Positions 34,933 to 43,485 of a stretch of DNA of 64,000 nucleotides are shown in pieces. The notes beneath the pieces are model-generated. The model was not told the origin of the DNA. It ran no database searches and saw only the letters and a program-made list of their open reading frames with translations. The DNA is from Roseovarius pelagicus. Its GTDB lineage: Bacteria; Pseudomonadota; Alphaproteobacteria; Rhodobacterales; Rhodobacteraceae. The position numbers and the translations under genes were made by a program. Each line of letters opens with the position of its first letter. Position 1 is the stretch's first letter. Location of the stretch: contig NZ_CP106738.1 in assembly GCF_025639885.1 (NCBI RefSeq), positions 124,001 through 188,000 of the forward strand, read 5' to 3'.

Positions 34933-35964
34933 TCAGGCGGATTTGCGCAGCGGATCTTCCAGTGCGATCTCGTCAAAAGTGGCTGCGGCCTTTTCGAAAT
35001 TGTGAACCAGCGGATCGGTCAGCTTGGTCTGGGCGGCGAAATAACCGCCGACGCGGCAAATGTGAGCCGCAAAATCGGGATGCACGCCAGCATCGTCGTA
35101 TTTTCGCACTTTCTCCTTGGTCAGCCAGCCGCGGCTTTTGGCCTCTTTTACAATCAGCTTGAACCGTTGGATGCAGTGAAATGTCATGTAGATGGACAGA
35201 TATTCAAGATACGCCTCAAGCGTGTGTCCACAGTCAGGGTCAAAGCAGTCGATAACCACATCGACCATTTTTTCCGCGGACAGCGGCCATGCTTCATCCC
35301 CGATCAGCCACGCAACATCTTCGGCTCCGTGGCGCAGGCCTGAATATTCGAAGTCAAACCAACGCAGCTTGCCATCCTCTGCGATGGCGGCGTTGCCCGA
35401 ACGGCAATCCCATTTGACAAATTGCACGCCTGCCTGTGCGACCGCCTCGCAAGCCGCGTCGCGGTTGAAATAGCGCGAGACGTTCCCATAGGGCTCCATC
35501 GCGTTGACGGCATAGACGAAGTTTTCGATCCACTCGTGATTGGTCCCTAGATGCGGCATCATTTCATGGAGTGTTGTTTTGCGGGCCGCGTTCTGGATTC
35601 GGAAGATGGCGCTTATAGCCTCGGCAGACAGGTCCAGCTGTCGCGCCTCGTCATGACGTACAATGTCGCGGTTCAGACGCTTGCGCCCGACATCGGACTG
35701 AAACATCACCTCGTCGACAACCCCAAGGCATTCCGGGATGTCATCGCAATGTGGTTGAAGGCTTTGCAGTACATAGGCCTCTAGGTGGGTGCGGCGGAAG
35801 TTCGGGCGCAGCGTGGCAATGATCGCGCGATCACCCATGTACAGCCGAAAGCTGGAGCGGCCCTCGCCGCCCGGGGCCGTAGCGCGATCAACTTTAGCGC
35901 CAAAATGCGCCTCGGCTGCCTCGACGATCCGGGCGAGGCGTTTCTTATTCTCACTGCTGCTCAT
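34933..35964 (-). CDS. Aminoglycoside phosphotransferase-fold kinase of unknown substrate
   Basis: 343 residues. The catalytic loop reads QFVKWDCRSGNAAI (Asp and Asn retained, the usual HxD changed to KWD) and the metal-binding loop is RWFDFEYSGLRHGAEDVAWL. The N-terminal lobe (RSSFRLYMGDRAIIATLRPN) resembles choline/aminoglycoside kinases. Small-molecule kinase of uncertain substrate. It is alone, divergent from the repeat protein gene. Confidence 0.75.
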   Translation of the reverse strand: MSSSENKKRLARIVEAAEAHFGAKVDRATAPGGEGRSSFRLYMGDRAIIATLRPNFRRTHLEAYVLQSLQPHCDDIPECLGVVDEVMFQSDVGRKRLNRDIVRHDEARQLDLSAEAISAIFRIQNAARKTTLHEMMPHLGTNHEWIENFVYAVNAMEPYGNVSRYFNRDAACEAVAQAGVQFVKWDCRSGNAAIAEDGKLRWFDFEYSGLRHGAEDVAWLIGDEAWPLSAEKMVDVVIDCFDPDCGHTLEAYLEYLSIYMTFHCIQRFKLIVKEAKSRGWLTKEKVRKYDDAGVHPDFAAHICRVGGYFAAQTKLTDPLVHNFEKAAATFDEIALEDPLRKSA

Positions 35965-36342
35965 GTCGGGTCCCCCGCTTCCTGCCAGTTTGGTTCAGGC
36001 GCGCAGTATCTCTCGGCGCTATGGCAGAACTAAGGCAACCACATGGTTCGGGTTGGGCGAATCAGCAAGCAAATCTGGTCGACCAACGATCTGGACAAGA
36101 TTTGATTGACGCAGTTTTTGACAACGATGCGCCATATTTCGACCACACTGTTTCCAGTCCGATATTTTAAAATCCTTTAATATTAAGGGATTAATAATAA
36201 AGCTTGCCCGGAATTTGACGCATTTATAGCGTTTTTTGATCGTATTTTCATCACCCGTGAGGGCGCGTGGGGTTCTGGTGTTGGGGCCGTATCTGGAACG
36301 ACCGCGTTGCGTGTGCTCACGGCTATTACAAGGAAGACGGCA
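35965..36342. other. 378-base AT-rich intergenic region before the repeat protein
   Basis: Holds the divergent start regions of the APH-fold kinase and the repeat protein. GC drops sharply at about 36155-36240, where a near-palindrome lies at 36171-36192 and TTTGACG/TATTTT-type promoter-like words follow. No gene seen. Confidence 0.5.
36171..36192. promoter_or_regulatory. Near-perfect palindrome, candidate operator for the repeat protein gene
   Basis: AATCC-T-TTAATATTAA-G-GGATT: a 22-base inverted repeat with one mismatched pair, 150 bases upstream of the start codon, inside the most AT-rich stretch of the area. It contains several TTAA words, but none at the 7-base spacing of a CtrA site. 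The regulator is unknown. Confidence 0.35.
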
Positions 36343-38505
36343 ATGGGGAAGCACTCTGAATTTGGCAGGCATTGGGGCGGCACGCGCGGTAGCGGCGGTG
36401 CCAAGGCAAGCGCGACGAAATCATATCACAACGGTGGTGTAGAAGGTGGGTCGTTTGCGTCTTGGTATGACGATCATCTCAGCGGTTTCTTTGATGGCTC
36501 CGGCTCTGGCGGTACGAAGGGTTCCGGCTCTGGCGGCACCAAGGGCTCCGGTTCCGGCGGTACGAAGGGCTCCGGCTCTGGCGGTACGAAGGGTTCCGGC
36601 TCTGGCGGCACCAAGGGCTCCGGTTCCGGCGGTACGAAGGGTTCCGGCTCTGGCGGCACGAAGGGCTCCGGTTCGGGTGGTACGAAAGGCTCCGGCTCTG
36701 GCGGCACGAAGGGTTCCGGCTCCGGCGGCACGAAGGGTTCCGGCTCCGGCGGCACGAAAGGTTCCGGCTCTGGCGGTACGAAAGGTTCCGGCTCTGGCGG
36801 CACCAAGGGCTCCGGCTCGGGTGGCACGAAGGGCTCCGGCTCCGGCGGTACGAAGGGTGGGGAGACCTGCGATCATGATGGTGGCAAGCAGACGCTGACG
36901 TTTACGCTGGGTGACAAGCCCGCTGTGAATATCGAGGTCAGCGAAACACCCACTGGCACACTGTTCTTTAACTTGGTTCCGACCACGTTCTTGTCCGAAC
37001 AGGCCGATATCGATGGGATTTTCCTGAATCTGGCGGATGACAGCACGATTGACGAGCTGATGTTCTTTCCGGATGAGAACACCCGTGAGGTCACTGATAT
37101 TCAGGCGCGCGCCAACGATGTGACTGGTTTGTCGAACGGTGCGTCCGTGACCCAGACCTTTGACGTGGCGCTACAATTCGGCCTTGTGCCGGACAGCACT
37201 GAAGGTGAAATAAATACTGTCAACTTCACACTCTGGTCCAGCACCGGTGATCTGACGTTCGACGATATCGACCTGAACAGCATGTCACTGATCGTCAATT
37301 CGGATACGGACGAACCGCTGATCCTTGAGGTCACGTCGAGTGATGTGGACGACCCGGACGATGGCCACGAGGATTGTGACCATGACGGCTCTGGCGGCAC
37401 GAAGGGCTCCGGCTCTGGCGGCACCAAGGGTTCCGGCTCGGGCGGTACGAAGGGCTCCGGCTCTGGCGGCACCAAGGGTTCCGGCTCTGGCGGTACGAAG
37501 GGTTCCGGCTCTGGCGGCACGAAGGGCTCCGGCTCTGGCGGTACGAAGGGGTCCGGCTCTGGTGGCACCAAGGGTTCCGGCTCTGGCGGCACGAAGGGCT
37601 CCGGCTCTGGCGGCACCAAGGGTTCCGGCTCGGGCGGTACGAAGGGCTCCGGCTCTGGCGGCACCAAGGGTTCCGGCTCTGGCGGTACGAAGGGTTCCGG
37701 CTCTGGCGGCACCAAGGGTTCCGGCTCTGGCGGCACGAAGGGCTCCGGCTCTGGTGGCACCAAGGGTTCCGGCTCTGGCGGCACGAAGGGCTCCGGCTCT
37801 GGCGGCACCAAGGGTTCCGGCTCGGGCGGTACGAAGGGCTCCGGCTCTGGCGGCACCAAGGGTTCCGGCTCTGGCGGTACGAAGGGTTCCGGCTCTGGCG
37901 GCACGAAGGGCTCCGGCTCTGGCGGTACGAAGGGGTCCGGCTCTGGTGGCACCAAGGGTTCCGGCTCTGGCGGCACGAAGGGCTCCGGCTCTGGCGGCAC
38001 CAAGGGTTCCGGCTCGGGCGGTACGAAGGGCTCCGGCTCTGGCGGCACCAAGGGTTCCGGCTCTGGCGGTACGAAGGGTTCCGGCTCTGGCGGCACGAAG
38101 GGCTCCGGCTCTGGCGGTACGAAGGGGTCCGGTTCTGGCGGTACGAAGGGGTCCGGTTCTGGCGGTACGAAGGGTTCCGGCTCGGGCGGTACGAAAGGTT
38201 CCGGCTCGGGCGGCACGAAGGGTTCCGGCTCGGGTGGCACGAAGGGTTCCGGCTCTGGCGGCACGAAGGGTTCCGGCTCTGGCGGTACGAAGGGCTCCGG
38301 TTCCGGCGGTACGAAGGGGTCCGGTTCTGGTGGTACCAAGGGTTCCGGCTCTGGCGGCACGAAGGGTTCCCATTATGCCTCGTCTGGCTTCCAATGGTCG
38401 ACGAGCGATATCATGGCCCTTATGACCAAGAATCCGGATGATCTGGAAGATCCGGACAAGGACGAAGTGGAAGATGACGAAGAGGAAGACCACGTCTGGT
38501 GGTGA
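36343..38505 (+). CDS. GSGSGGTK-repeat protein with a central beta-rich domain
   Basis: 720 residues from ATG at 36343, which has AGGAAG 6 bases upstream; the longer frame adds 12 codons. Layout: Gly/His-rich N-terminus 1-51; 15 perfect GSGSGGTK repeats 52-171; a 177-residue acidic, probably beta-sandwich domain 172-348; a partial repeat and 40 perfect repeats 349-674; an acidic tail 675-720 ending DHVWW. The only two cysteines (both in CDHDG motifs) flank the central domain. The arrays carry 56 lysines and no acidic residue, while the central domain and tail are acidic. No classical signal peptide, so export would need a leaderless route. Not recognised; perhaps an extracellular matrix, adhesin or condensate protein. 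Confidence 0.85.
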   Translation: MGKHSEFGRHWGGTRGSGGAKASATKSYHNGGVEGGSFASWYDDHLSGFFDGSGSGGTKGSGSGGTKGSGSGGTKGSGSGGTKGSGSGGTKGSGSGGTKGSGSGGTKGSGSGGTKGSGSGGTKGSGSGGTKGSGSGGTKGSGSGGTKGSGSGGTKGSGSGGTKGSGSGGTKGGETCDHDGGKQTLTFTLGDKPAVNIEVSETPTGTLFFNLVPTTFLSEQADIDGIFLNLADDSTIDELMFFPDENTREVTDIQARANDVTGLSNGASVTQTFDVALQFGLVPDSTEGEINTVNFTLWSSTGDLTFDDIDLNSMSLIVNSDTDEPLILEVTSSDVDDPDDGHEDCDHDGSGGTKGSGSGGTKGSGSGGTKGSGSGGTKGSGSGGTKGSGSGGTKGSGSGGTKGSGSGGTKGSGSGGTKGSGSGGTKGSGSGGTKGSGSGGTKGSGSGGTKGSGSGGTKGSGSGGTKGSGSGGTKGSGSGGTKGSGSGGTKGSGSGGTKGSGSGGTKGSGSGGTKGSGSGGTKGSGSGGTKGSGSGGTKGSGSGGTKGSGSGGTKGSGSGGTKGSGSGGTKGSGSGGTKGSGSGGTKGSGSGGTKGSGSGGTKGSGSGGTKGSGSGGTKGSGSGGTKGSGSGGTKGSGSGGTKGSGSGGTKGSGSGGTKGSGSGGTKGSGSGGTKGSHYASSGFQWSTSDIMALMTKNPDDLEDPDKDEVEDDEEEDHVWW
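36496..36855 (+). repeat. First 24-bp tandem array, 15 copies
   Basis: 360 bases, exactly 15 units of 24 bases, each encoding GSGSGGTK. Units differ from each other only at synonymous third positions (GGC/GGT, TCC with TCT/TCG/TCC, ACC/ACG, AAG/AAA). Confidence 0.95.
37387..38364 (+). repeat. Second tandem array: one partial plus 40 full 24-bp units, with a 192-bp higher-order repeat
   Basis: An 18-base partial unit (GSGGTK) at 37387-37404 is followed by 960 bases, exactly 40 units of GSGSGGTK. Synonymous differences let units be typed. Types recur with a period of eight units (192 bases): blocks starting at 37405, 37597, 37789 and 37981. The blocks at 37405-37596 and 37789-37980 are identical; the second block differs at a few third positions; the fourth diverges after about six units. 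Confidence 0.93.
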
Positions 38506-38577
38506 TAGACCGATTGGATCGCGCCGCTCACCCCCGCGGCGGCGCGGTTCGCCCTCGATAATCCGGTTCGTTTCACA

Positions 38578-38606
38578 GGCCGGGCGGCAGCGATGCGCGC
38601 CCGGCC
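38578..38606 (+). terminator. Probable terminator of the repeat protein gene
   Basis: GGCCGGGC pairs with GCCCGGCC across a 13-base loop, followed by TTGATACG. A second GC-rich stem lies just before it (about 38519-38547). The T-run is weak. Confidence 0.5.
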
Positions 38607-38678
38607 TTGATACGTGTGCCGACACCTAACCGCCAGCCGAGTGCTGAAACGACAGTGAGTATGGATTTGCGTGGGAGG

Positions 38679-39953
38679 TTAACCCGCCGCGTGACGGCGG
38701 CGGACGGTGCCGGGGCGGCCCGGGATTGACAACGTGGCGTCCATGCGTGGGGTGCGGCTGACAACCTTCCCCTTTGACACAATACAGAGTCGCGCCGCCC
38801 GCAGGCGCAGTGCCTCAATCGGATCACCGGCGTCGAGCACGACAAGAGACGCTCGTGCGCCGACGTGCAGACCATAATCCTTCAGCCCCATGATCTGAGC
38901 GTTCTGGATTGTGACCATGTCGAAGCAGCGGCGCATCTCTTCCGGGCTGCTCATCTGTGCAACGTGCAGGCCCATGAATGCGACGTCGAGCATGTCACCG
39001 GTGCCGAGCGAATACCACGGATCGCGCACGCAATCCTGTCCCCAGCCGACCGTGATGCCGTGGGCCTGCATTTCCTTTACCCGCGTCAGGCCGCGGCGTT
39101 TGGGAAACGTGTCGTGGCGCCCTTGCAACATGATGTTGATCAGCGGATTGGGGATTGCGGCAACGCCTGCCTCGGCGATGAGGGGCAGCAGTTTGGATAC
39201 ATAATAGTTGTCCATCGAATGCATCGACGTCAGGTGGCTGCCAGCCACGCGCCCCGAGAGACCATGCCGGTGCGTTTCCTGTGCCAGTGTTTCGATATGT
39301 CGTGAATAGGGGTCGTCGCTTTCGTCGCAATGCAGGTCGACCATCAGGCCGCGATCTGCCGCGATCTGGCACAGTTCACGCACGCTGTCCGCGCCGTCCT
39401 GCATAGTGCGCTCGAAATGCGGAATTCCGCCCACCACGTCCACGCCCATGTCGAGCGCGCGCAAAGTGTTGGCACGGGCAGTCGGGTCGCGGTAGAGGCC
39501 ATCCTGAGGGAAAGCGACCAGTTGCAGATCGATGTAGCCTTTGACCTGCTCGCGGACCTCCAACATCGCTTCGACGCCCTTGAGTGTATCATCGCAGGTG
39601 TCTACATGGCTGCGGATCGCCAGCAAGCCCAACGAAGCAGCCCAGTCGCAATATTCCAGCGCGCGGATGACCATTTCCTCTTGTGTCACGATTTGCTTCA
39701 GTTCGCCCCAGAGGCCGATCCCTTCCAGCAATGTGCCAGAGGCATTGATGCGGGGCAGGCCATAGCTGAGCGTGGCATCAAGGTGGAAATGTGGGTCGAC
39801 GAAGGGGGGCGCGACCAGATCACCGGTGGCGTCGATGACCTCGCCTGCCTCGGCTTCCAGAGGCTCGATCGCAGTGATTTTGCCACCGCGTATTCCGATA
39901 TCCGTGACACGGCCATCTGGCAGCGCGCCGCCTTTGATAATCAGATCGAACAT
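38679..39953 (-). CDS. codA: Cytosine deaminase-like amidohydrolase
   Basis: 424 residues, metal-dependent amidohydrolase. FVDPHFHLD (metal histidines) near residue 53-59, RSHVDTCD, DLHCDESDD, GSHLTSMHSM, and GQDCVRDPW match E. coli-type cytosine deaminases, which convert cytosine to uracil; related enzymes act on isoguanine or creatinine. It is the last gene of the nucleobase transporter operon (one-base overlap with the permease stop), which supports a nucleobase substrate. Confidence 0.85.
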   Translation of the reverse strand: MFDLIIKGGALPDGRVTDIGIRGGKITAIEPLEAEAGEVIDATGDLVAPPFVDPHFHLDATLSYGLPRINASGTLLEGIGLWGELKQIVTQEEMVIRALEYCDWAASLGLLAIRSHVDTCDDTLKGVEAMLEVREQVKGYIDLQLVAFPQDGLYRDPTARANTLRALDMGVDVVGGIPHFERTMQDGADSVRELCQIAADRGLMVDLHCDESDDPYSRHIETLAQETHRHGLSGRVAGSHLTSMHSMDNYYVSKLLPLIAEAGVAAIPNPLINIMLQGRHDTFPKRRGLTRVKEMQAHGITVGWGQDCVRDPWYSLGTGDMLDVAFMGLHVAQMSSPEEMRRCFDMVTIQNAQIMGLKDYGLHVGARASLVVLDAGDPIEALRLRAARLCIVSKGKVVSRTPRMDATLSIPGRPGTVRRRHAAG

Positions 39954-40897
39954 CAGCGTTCTCCCTTGTTGAATGGCACCATCAGAGCGGCGGGTACTTC
40001 GGCACGGCGCGACATGACGATGAGTGCCAGAATGCTGAGGAAATAGGGCATCATCAGGAACACCTGATAGGGGACATTGGCACCCAACGGCGTTTGTTGG
40101 ATGCGGATTTGCAATGCGTCAAAGGCGGCAAAGAGGATCGCCCCCAACAGTGCCTTGCCCGGACGCCACGCGCCGAAGACCACCAGCGCGATACAGATCC
40201 AGCCGCGCCCGTTGACCATCTCGAAAAAGAAACTGTCAAAGGCGGACATCGTCAGAAATGCACCGCCCACTGCCATCAACCCGCTGCCGACAATAACCGC
40301 GCCCATGCGCAGCCCGGTGACCGACAACCCCTGTGCCGCAACCGCCGACGGGTTTTCACCGGCTGCGCGTAAGGCAAGGCCCAAAGGCGTGCGGTAGAGA
40401 ACCAATGAGACGACTGCGACCAGCAAGAAGGCGAGATAGGTCAGTGGCGTTTGCGCAAAGAGTGCCGGGCCAATCATCGGAACATCTGACAAAAGCGGTA
40501 TCTCATAAGGCTGGAACGCGTCGATCTTGGGTGGGCTGGTCACTTCGGGCAGGGCCAAGCGGTAGGCGTAGTAAGTCAGGGACGTAGCCAGCAATGTCAC
40601 CCCGAGGCCGACAACGTGCTGCGACAAGCCGAATGGCACGGTGAGCGTCGAATGCACCAGTCCGAAACACATACCCACCACGAATGCGACCGCCACCCCG
40701 GTCCAAAGATCGGTGCCCGAGTAAACTGCCATCCAGCCAGCGAAGGCGCCCGCGACCATGATCCCCTCGATCCCGAGGTTCAGCACACCCGCGCGTTCGC
40801 AGATCAACTCGCCCAGTGTGGCAAAGATCAGCGGCGAAGCGATGCGGATCGCGGCGGTCCAGAAACTGGCGGACAGGAGGATATCGAACAGGTCCAT
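39953..40897 (-). CDS. Nucleoside/nucleobase ABC transporter permease 2
   Basis: 314 residues, about nine hydrophobic helices, branched-chain/sugar permease type found with BMP-family binding proteins (ATLGELICERAGVLNLGIEGIMVAGAFAG split as LGELICERAGVLNLG and EGIMVAGAFAG). Inner-membrane subunit. It follows the first permease with one base between and overlaps the deaminase start by one base. Confidence 0.92.
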   Translation of the reverse strand: MDLFDILLSASFWTAAIRIASPLIFATLGELICERAGVLNLGIEGIMVAGAFAGWMAVYSGTDLWTGVAVAFVVGMCFGLVHSTLTVPFGLSQHVVGLGVTLLATSLTYYAYRLALPEVTSPPKIDAFQPYEIPLLSDVPMIGPALFAQTPLTYLAFLLVAVVSLVLYRTPLGLALRAAGENPSAVAAQGLSVTGLRMGAVIVGSGLMAVGGAFLTMSAFDSFFFEMVNGRGWICIALVVFGAWRPGKALLGAILFAAFDALQIRIQQTPLGANVPYQVFLMMPYFLSILALIVMSRRAEVPAALMVPFNKGER

Positions 40898-40898
40898 G

Positions 40899-41954
40899 TT
40901 ATTCCCTCACCACGCGAAATCGGGTCAGCAGGATCGCCACAACCATCAGCAACAGCGCCGTGGCCAGCATGATATCGGCCAGATAGGTCGGCACACCCAC
41001 GGCGCGGCTCATGCTGTCGGCGCCGACGAAAATGCCTGCGACAAAGAGGGCTGCGGCGATCACCGCCAGCGGATTGAGCAAGGCCAGCATTGCCACGATG
41101 ATGCCGGTGTAGCCAAAGCCCGGGCTGAGGTCGAGTGTGAGCGAACCTTTGAGGCCCGCCACCTCGGAGTAGCCTGCAAGAGCGGCCAGACCACCGGACA
41201 GCAATGCGGTTTTGATCAACACACGGTTGACCGGGATTCCGGCAAAACTGGCAGCCTCGCGGTTCAGACCGACAGCACGCATTTCATAGCCCAGTGTCGT
41301 GCGCGCCTGAATGATCCAGACGATCACGGCCGAGATGAGCGCAAGTCCAAAGCCCCAGTGCAGGCGCAGCCCCTCCACCATGCGCGGCAGTCGCGCCTCC
41401 GGGATCAGCCGTGCGGATTTGGGCCAGCCCATGCCCATCGGATCCTTGAGCGCACCTTCGAGCAGCATCGACACAAACAACAGAAAGATGAAGTTGAACA
41501 ACAGCGTCGTGACCACTTCATCAACGCCGAACCTGACCTTTAGCAGGGCAGGGACCAGTAGCACCAGCGCGCCTGCGATCATCGCCAGAATGGCGAGCGT
41601 GGGCAGTAACAGGCCAGATGGCCAAGGCATCATGCCAGTGCCCAGAACTGCGACGATCAATGCGCCCGCATATAGCTGCGCCTCGGCACCGATGTTCCAC
41701 AGTTTGGCGCGAAAGGCGACGGCGACTGCGAGGCCGGTGAAGATCAGAGGCGTGGCACGGTTGAGTGTCTCAAGCAGCGCAAATTTGCTGCCTGCCGCGC
41801 CCTTCAGGATGAGGCCCAGCACGCCAAAGGGATTGGCACCGGCAATCATTGCCAGCAGCGATGCAATGACAACCGTGGCAATAATAGCCAGTGCAGGTGG
41901 CAAGAGCGTGCGCGCGGCGCTGGGATTGGCAATGGGTTCAAGACGCATGAGCAT
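40899..41954 (-). CDS. Nucleoside/nucleobase ABC transporter permease 1
   Basis: 351 residues, about nine hydrophobic helices; FRAKLWNIGAEAQLYAGAL is the conserved loop seen in YufP-like permeases. The start is either 41954 or the ATG two codons later; both overlap the end of the ATPase gene, a sign of tight coupling. Confidence 0.92.
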   Translation of the reverse strand: MLMRLEPIANPSAARTLLPPALAIIATVVIASLLAMIAGANPFGVLGLILKGAAGSKFALLETLNRATPLIFTGLAVAVAFRAKLWNIGAEAQLYAGALIVAVLGTGMMPWPSGLLLPTLAILAMIAGALVLLVPALLKVRFGVDEVVTTLLFNFIFLLFVSMLLEGALKDPMGMGWPKSARLIPEARLPRMVEGLRLHWGFGLALISAVIVWIIQARTTLGYEMRAVGLNREAASFAGIPVNRVLIKTALLSGGLAALAGYSEVAGLKGSLTLDLSPGFGYTGIIVAMLALLNPLAVIAAALFVAGIFVGADSMSRAVGVPTYLADIMLATALLLMVVAILLTRFRVVRE

Positions 41955-43485
41955 GCTCCGGTTCGAACCCGTGCCCGGCCATCCAGATGCCCAGTTCTGC
42001 TGGTGTCATGCTGCCTCTGGCAAAGGCCGGGGACAGACGTCCCTCGGAGATGACGTGAATAACGTCGGACAGGGCCATGATTTCGTCCAGATCCTCGGAA
42101 ATCAGGATCACAGCTGCGCCGCCATCGCGGGCCTCCAGCAGGCGTTCGTGCACGTAGTTGACTGCGCCGATATCCAGGCCGCGTACGGGTTGGTTCGCAA
42201 GGATGATGCGCGGGCTGGCCTCTAACACACGCCCAAGGATCAACTTTTGCATGTTACCACCTGACAGCAGGCGAATGCGCGTGGTGGGGCCGGGACAGCG
42301 GACATCATACGTCTTGATGATTTCATTGGTGAACTCTGCGGCGCGCTGCCAGTGCATCCAGCCGCGGGTGGAATAGGGCGCGTCCATGTAGCATTCGAGG
42401 ATAGCGTTTTCCGTCAGATCGAAATCGGCGATTGTGCCCGTTTTGTGCCGGTCCTCGGGGATACGTGCGATGCCGTTATGTACCGCCGTGCGCGGCGACC
42501 AATGCGCCTGCGTTTCGCCGTTCAGCATCAGTGTGCCGGTCGTTGGGCTGCGGAGCCCGCCGATTAACCCGGCAAGGGCTGCCTGACCATTACCGGACAC
42601 ACCGGCAAGTCCGGTGATCTGACCCGCGCGCAGATCGAGCGTCAGGGATTTCAGGCCGGGGGCATTGCCCTCGTCTGGGGTGGATACGTCGACCAATTGC
42701 ATCAGCGCGGGGCCGGGGGTACCTTTGGCGATCTTGGGGGCGGCGACTTCGGCGCCAACCATCCGCGCGGCCAGATCATGCCGGTCGGTGTCTGTTGTGC
42801 GCCCCTCATGGACCAGTTTGCCATGGCGTAGGATCAGCACCCGGTCGGATATCGCCATGACTTCATGCAGCTTGTGCGAGATGAAAACAATAGAGAGACC
42901 AAGTGCCACGGCCTTGCGGAGGGTTTCAAAAAGATCGTCGGTTTCTTGCGGGGTCAGAACCGCCGTGGGTTCGTCCAGAATAAGGATGCGTGCATCGCGG
43001 TAAAGCGCCTTGAGAATTTCGACCCGCTGACGTTCGCCCACGGTCAGCGCGCCGATACGAGCGTCGGGATCAACGCTAAGTTTAAAGTCCGCTGCCAACT
43101 TGGTGATGCGCGCAAGCGCGGCGGCGCGATCGGTGCCGAGCGACCATAACGAGCGGGTCCCGAGTGTCACGTTCTCGAGCACGGTCATGCCTTCGGCCAG
43201 CGTGAAGTGCTGGTGTACCATGCCGACACCAGCATCCAGTGCCGCGCGCGGATTACCGGGGGGCAGGGCGTTTCCCATGACTTCAACCGTCCCGGAGTCA
43301 GCGGTGTACTGCCCGAAAAGGATATTCATCAGCGTCGTCTTGCCCGCGCCGTTCTCGCCCAGAAGGGCAATCACTTCACCCTTATGCAGGGACAGGCTAA
43401 CGGCATCATTCGCTGTGAGCGCGCCGAATGTTTTGGTGATGGAATCGAGGCGCAGGACAACCTGCGCCTCGTCATTGGCAGTCAT
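41938..43485 (-). CDS. Nucleoside/nucleobase ABC transporter ATPase (two ABC domains)
   Basis: 515 residues. First domain: Walker A GENGAGKTT, signature-like LTVGERQRVEILKAL, Walker B LILDEPTAVL. The second domain has a degenerate Walker A (GVSGNGQAAL) and signature LSGGNMQKL, as usual in YufO/RbsA-type proteins. Powers the two permeases. It is followed by permease 1 with overlapping codons and preceded by the binding protein gene with no gap. Confidence 0.95.
   Translation of the reverse strand: MTANDEAQVVLRLDSITKTFGALTANDAVSLSLHKGEVIALLGENGAGKTTLMNILFGQYTADSGTVEVMGNALPPGNPRAALDAGVGMVHQHFTLAEGMTVLENVTLGTRSLWSLGTDRAAALARITKLAADFKLSVDPDARIGALTVGERQRVEILKALYRDARILILDEPTAVLTPQETDDLFETLRKAVALGLSIVFISHKLHEVMAISDRVLILRHGKLVHEGRTTDTDRHDLAARMVGAEVAAPKIAKGTPGPALMQLVDVSTPDEGNAPGLKSLTLDLRAGQITGLAGVSGNGQAALAGLIGGLRSPTTGTLMLNGETQAHWSPRTAVHNGIARIPEDRHKTGTIADFDLTENAILECYMDAPYSTRGWMHWQRAAEFTNEIIKTYDVRCPGPTTRIRLLSGGNMQKLILGRVLEASPRIILANQPVRGLDIGAVNYVHERLLEARDGGAAVILISEDLDEIMALSDVIHVISEGRLSPAFARGSMTPAELGIWMAGHGFEPEHAHAS

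Noticed and set aside
36167..36194. CtrA binding site upstream of the repeat gene
   Set aside because: Several TTAA words are present but at spacings of 2, 4 and 6 bases, not the 7 of the consensus.
37101..38360. Long minus-strand frame encoding PEPEPFVPPEPEP-type repeats (419 codons)
   Set aside because: It is the antisense reading of the 24-bp repeat array; a unit length divisible by three keeps all frames open. The plus-strand frame has the ribosome site and the non-repetitive domain.
36496..38364. CRISPR array
   Set aside because: The repeats are directly adjacent 24-mers with no unique spacers and form one continuous reading frame.
37325..38425. Plus-strand Ala/Pro/Arg/Val-rich repeat frame (366 codons)
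   Set aside because: A shifted reading of the same array, lying wholly inside the repeat protein gene.
37285..38625. Minus-strand frame of Thr/Arg/Ala-rich repeats (446 codons)
   Set aside because: Same repeat artefact in another frame, with no independent start signal or domain.
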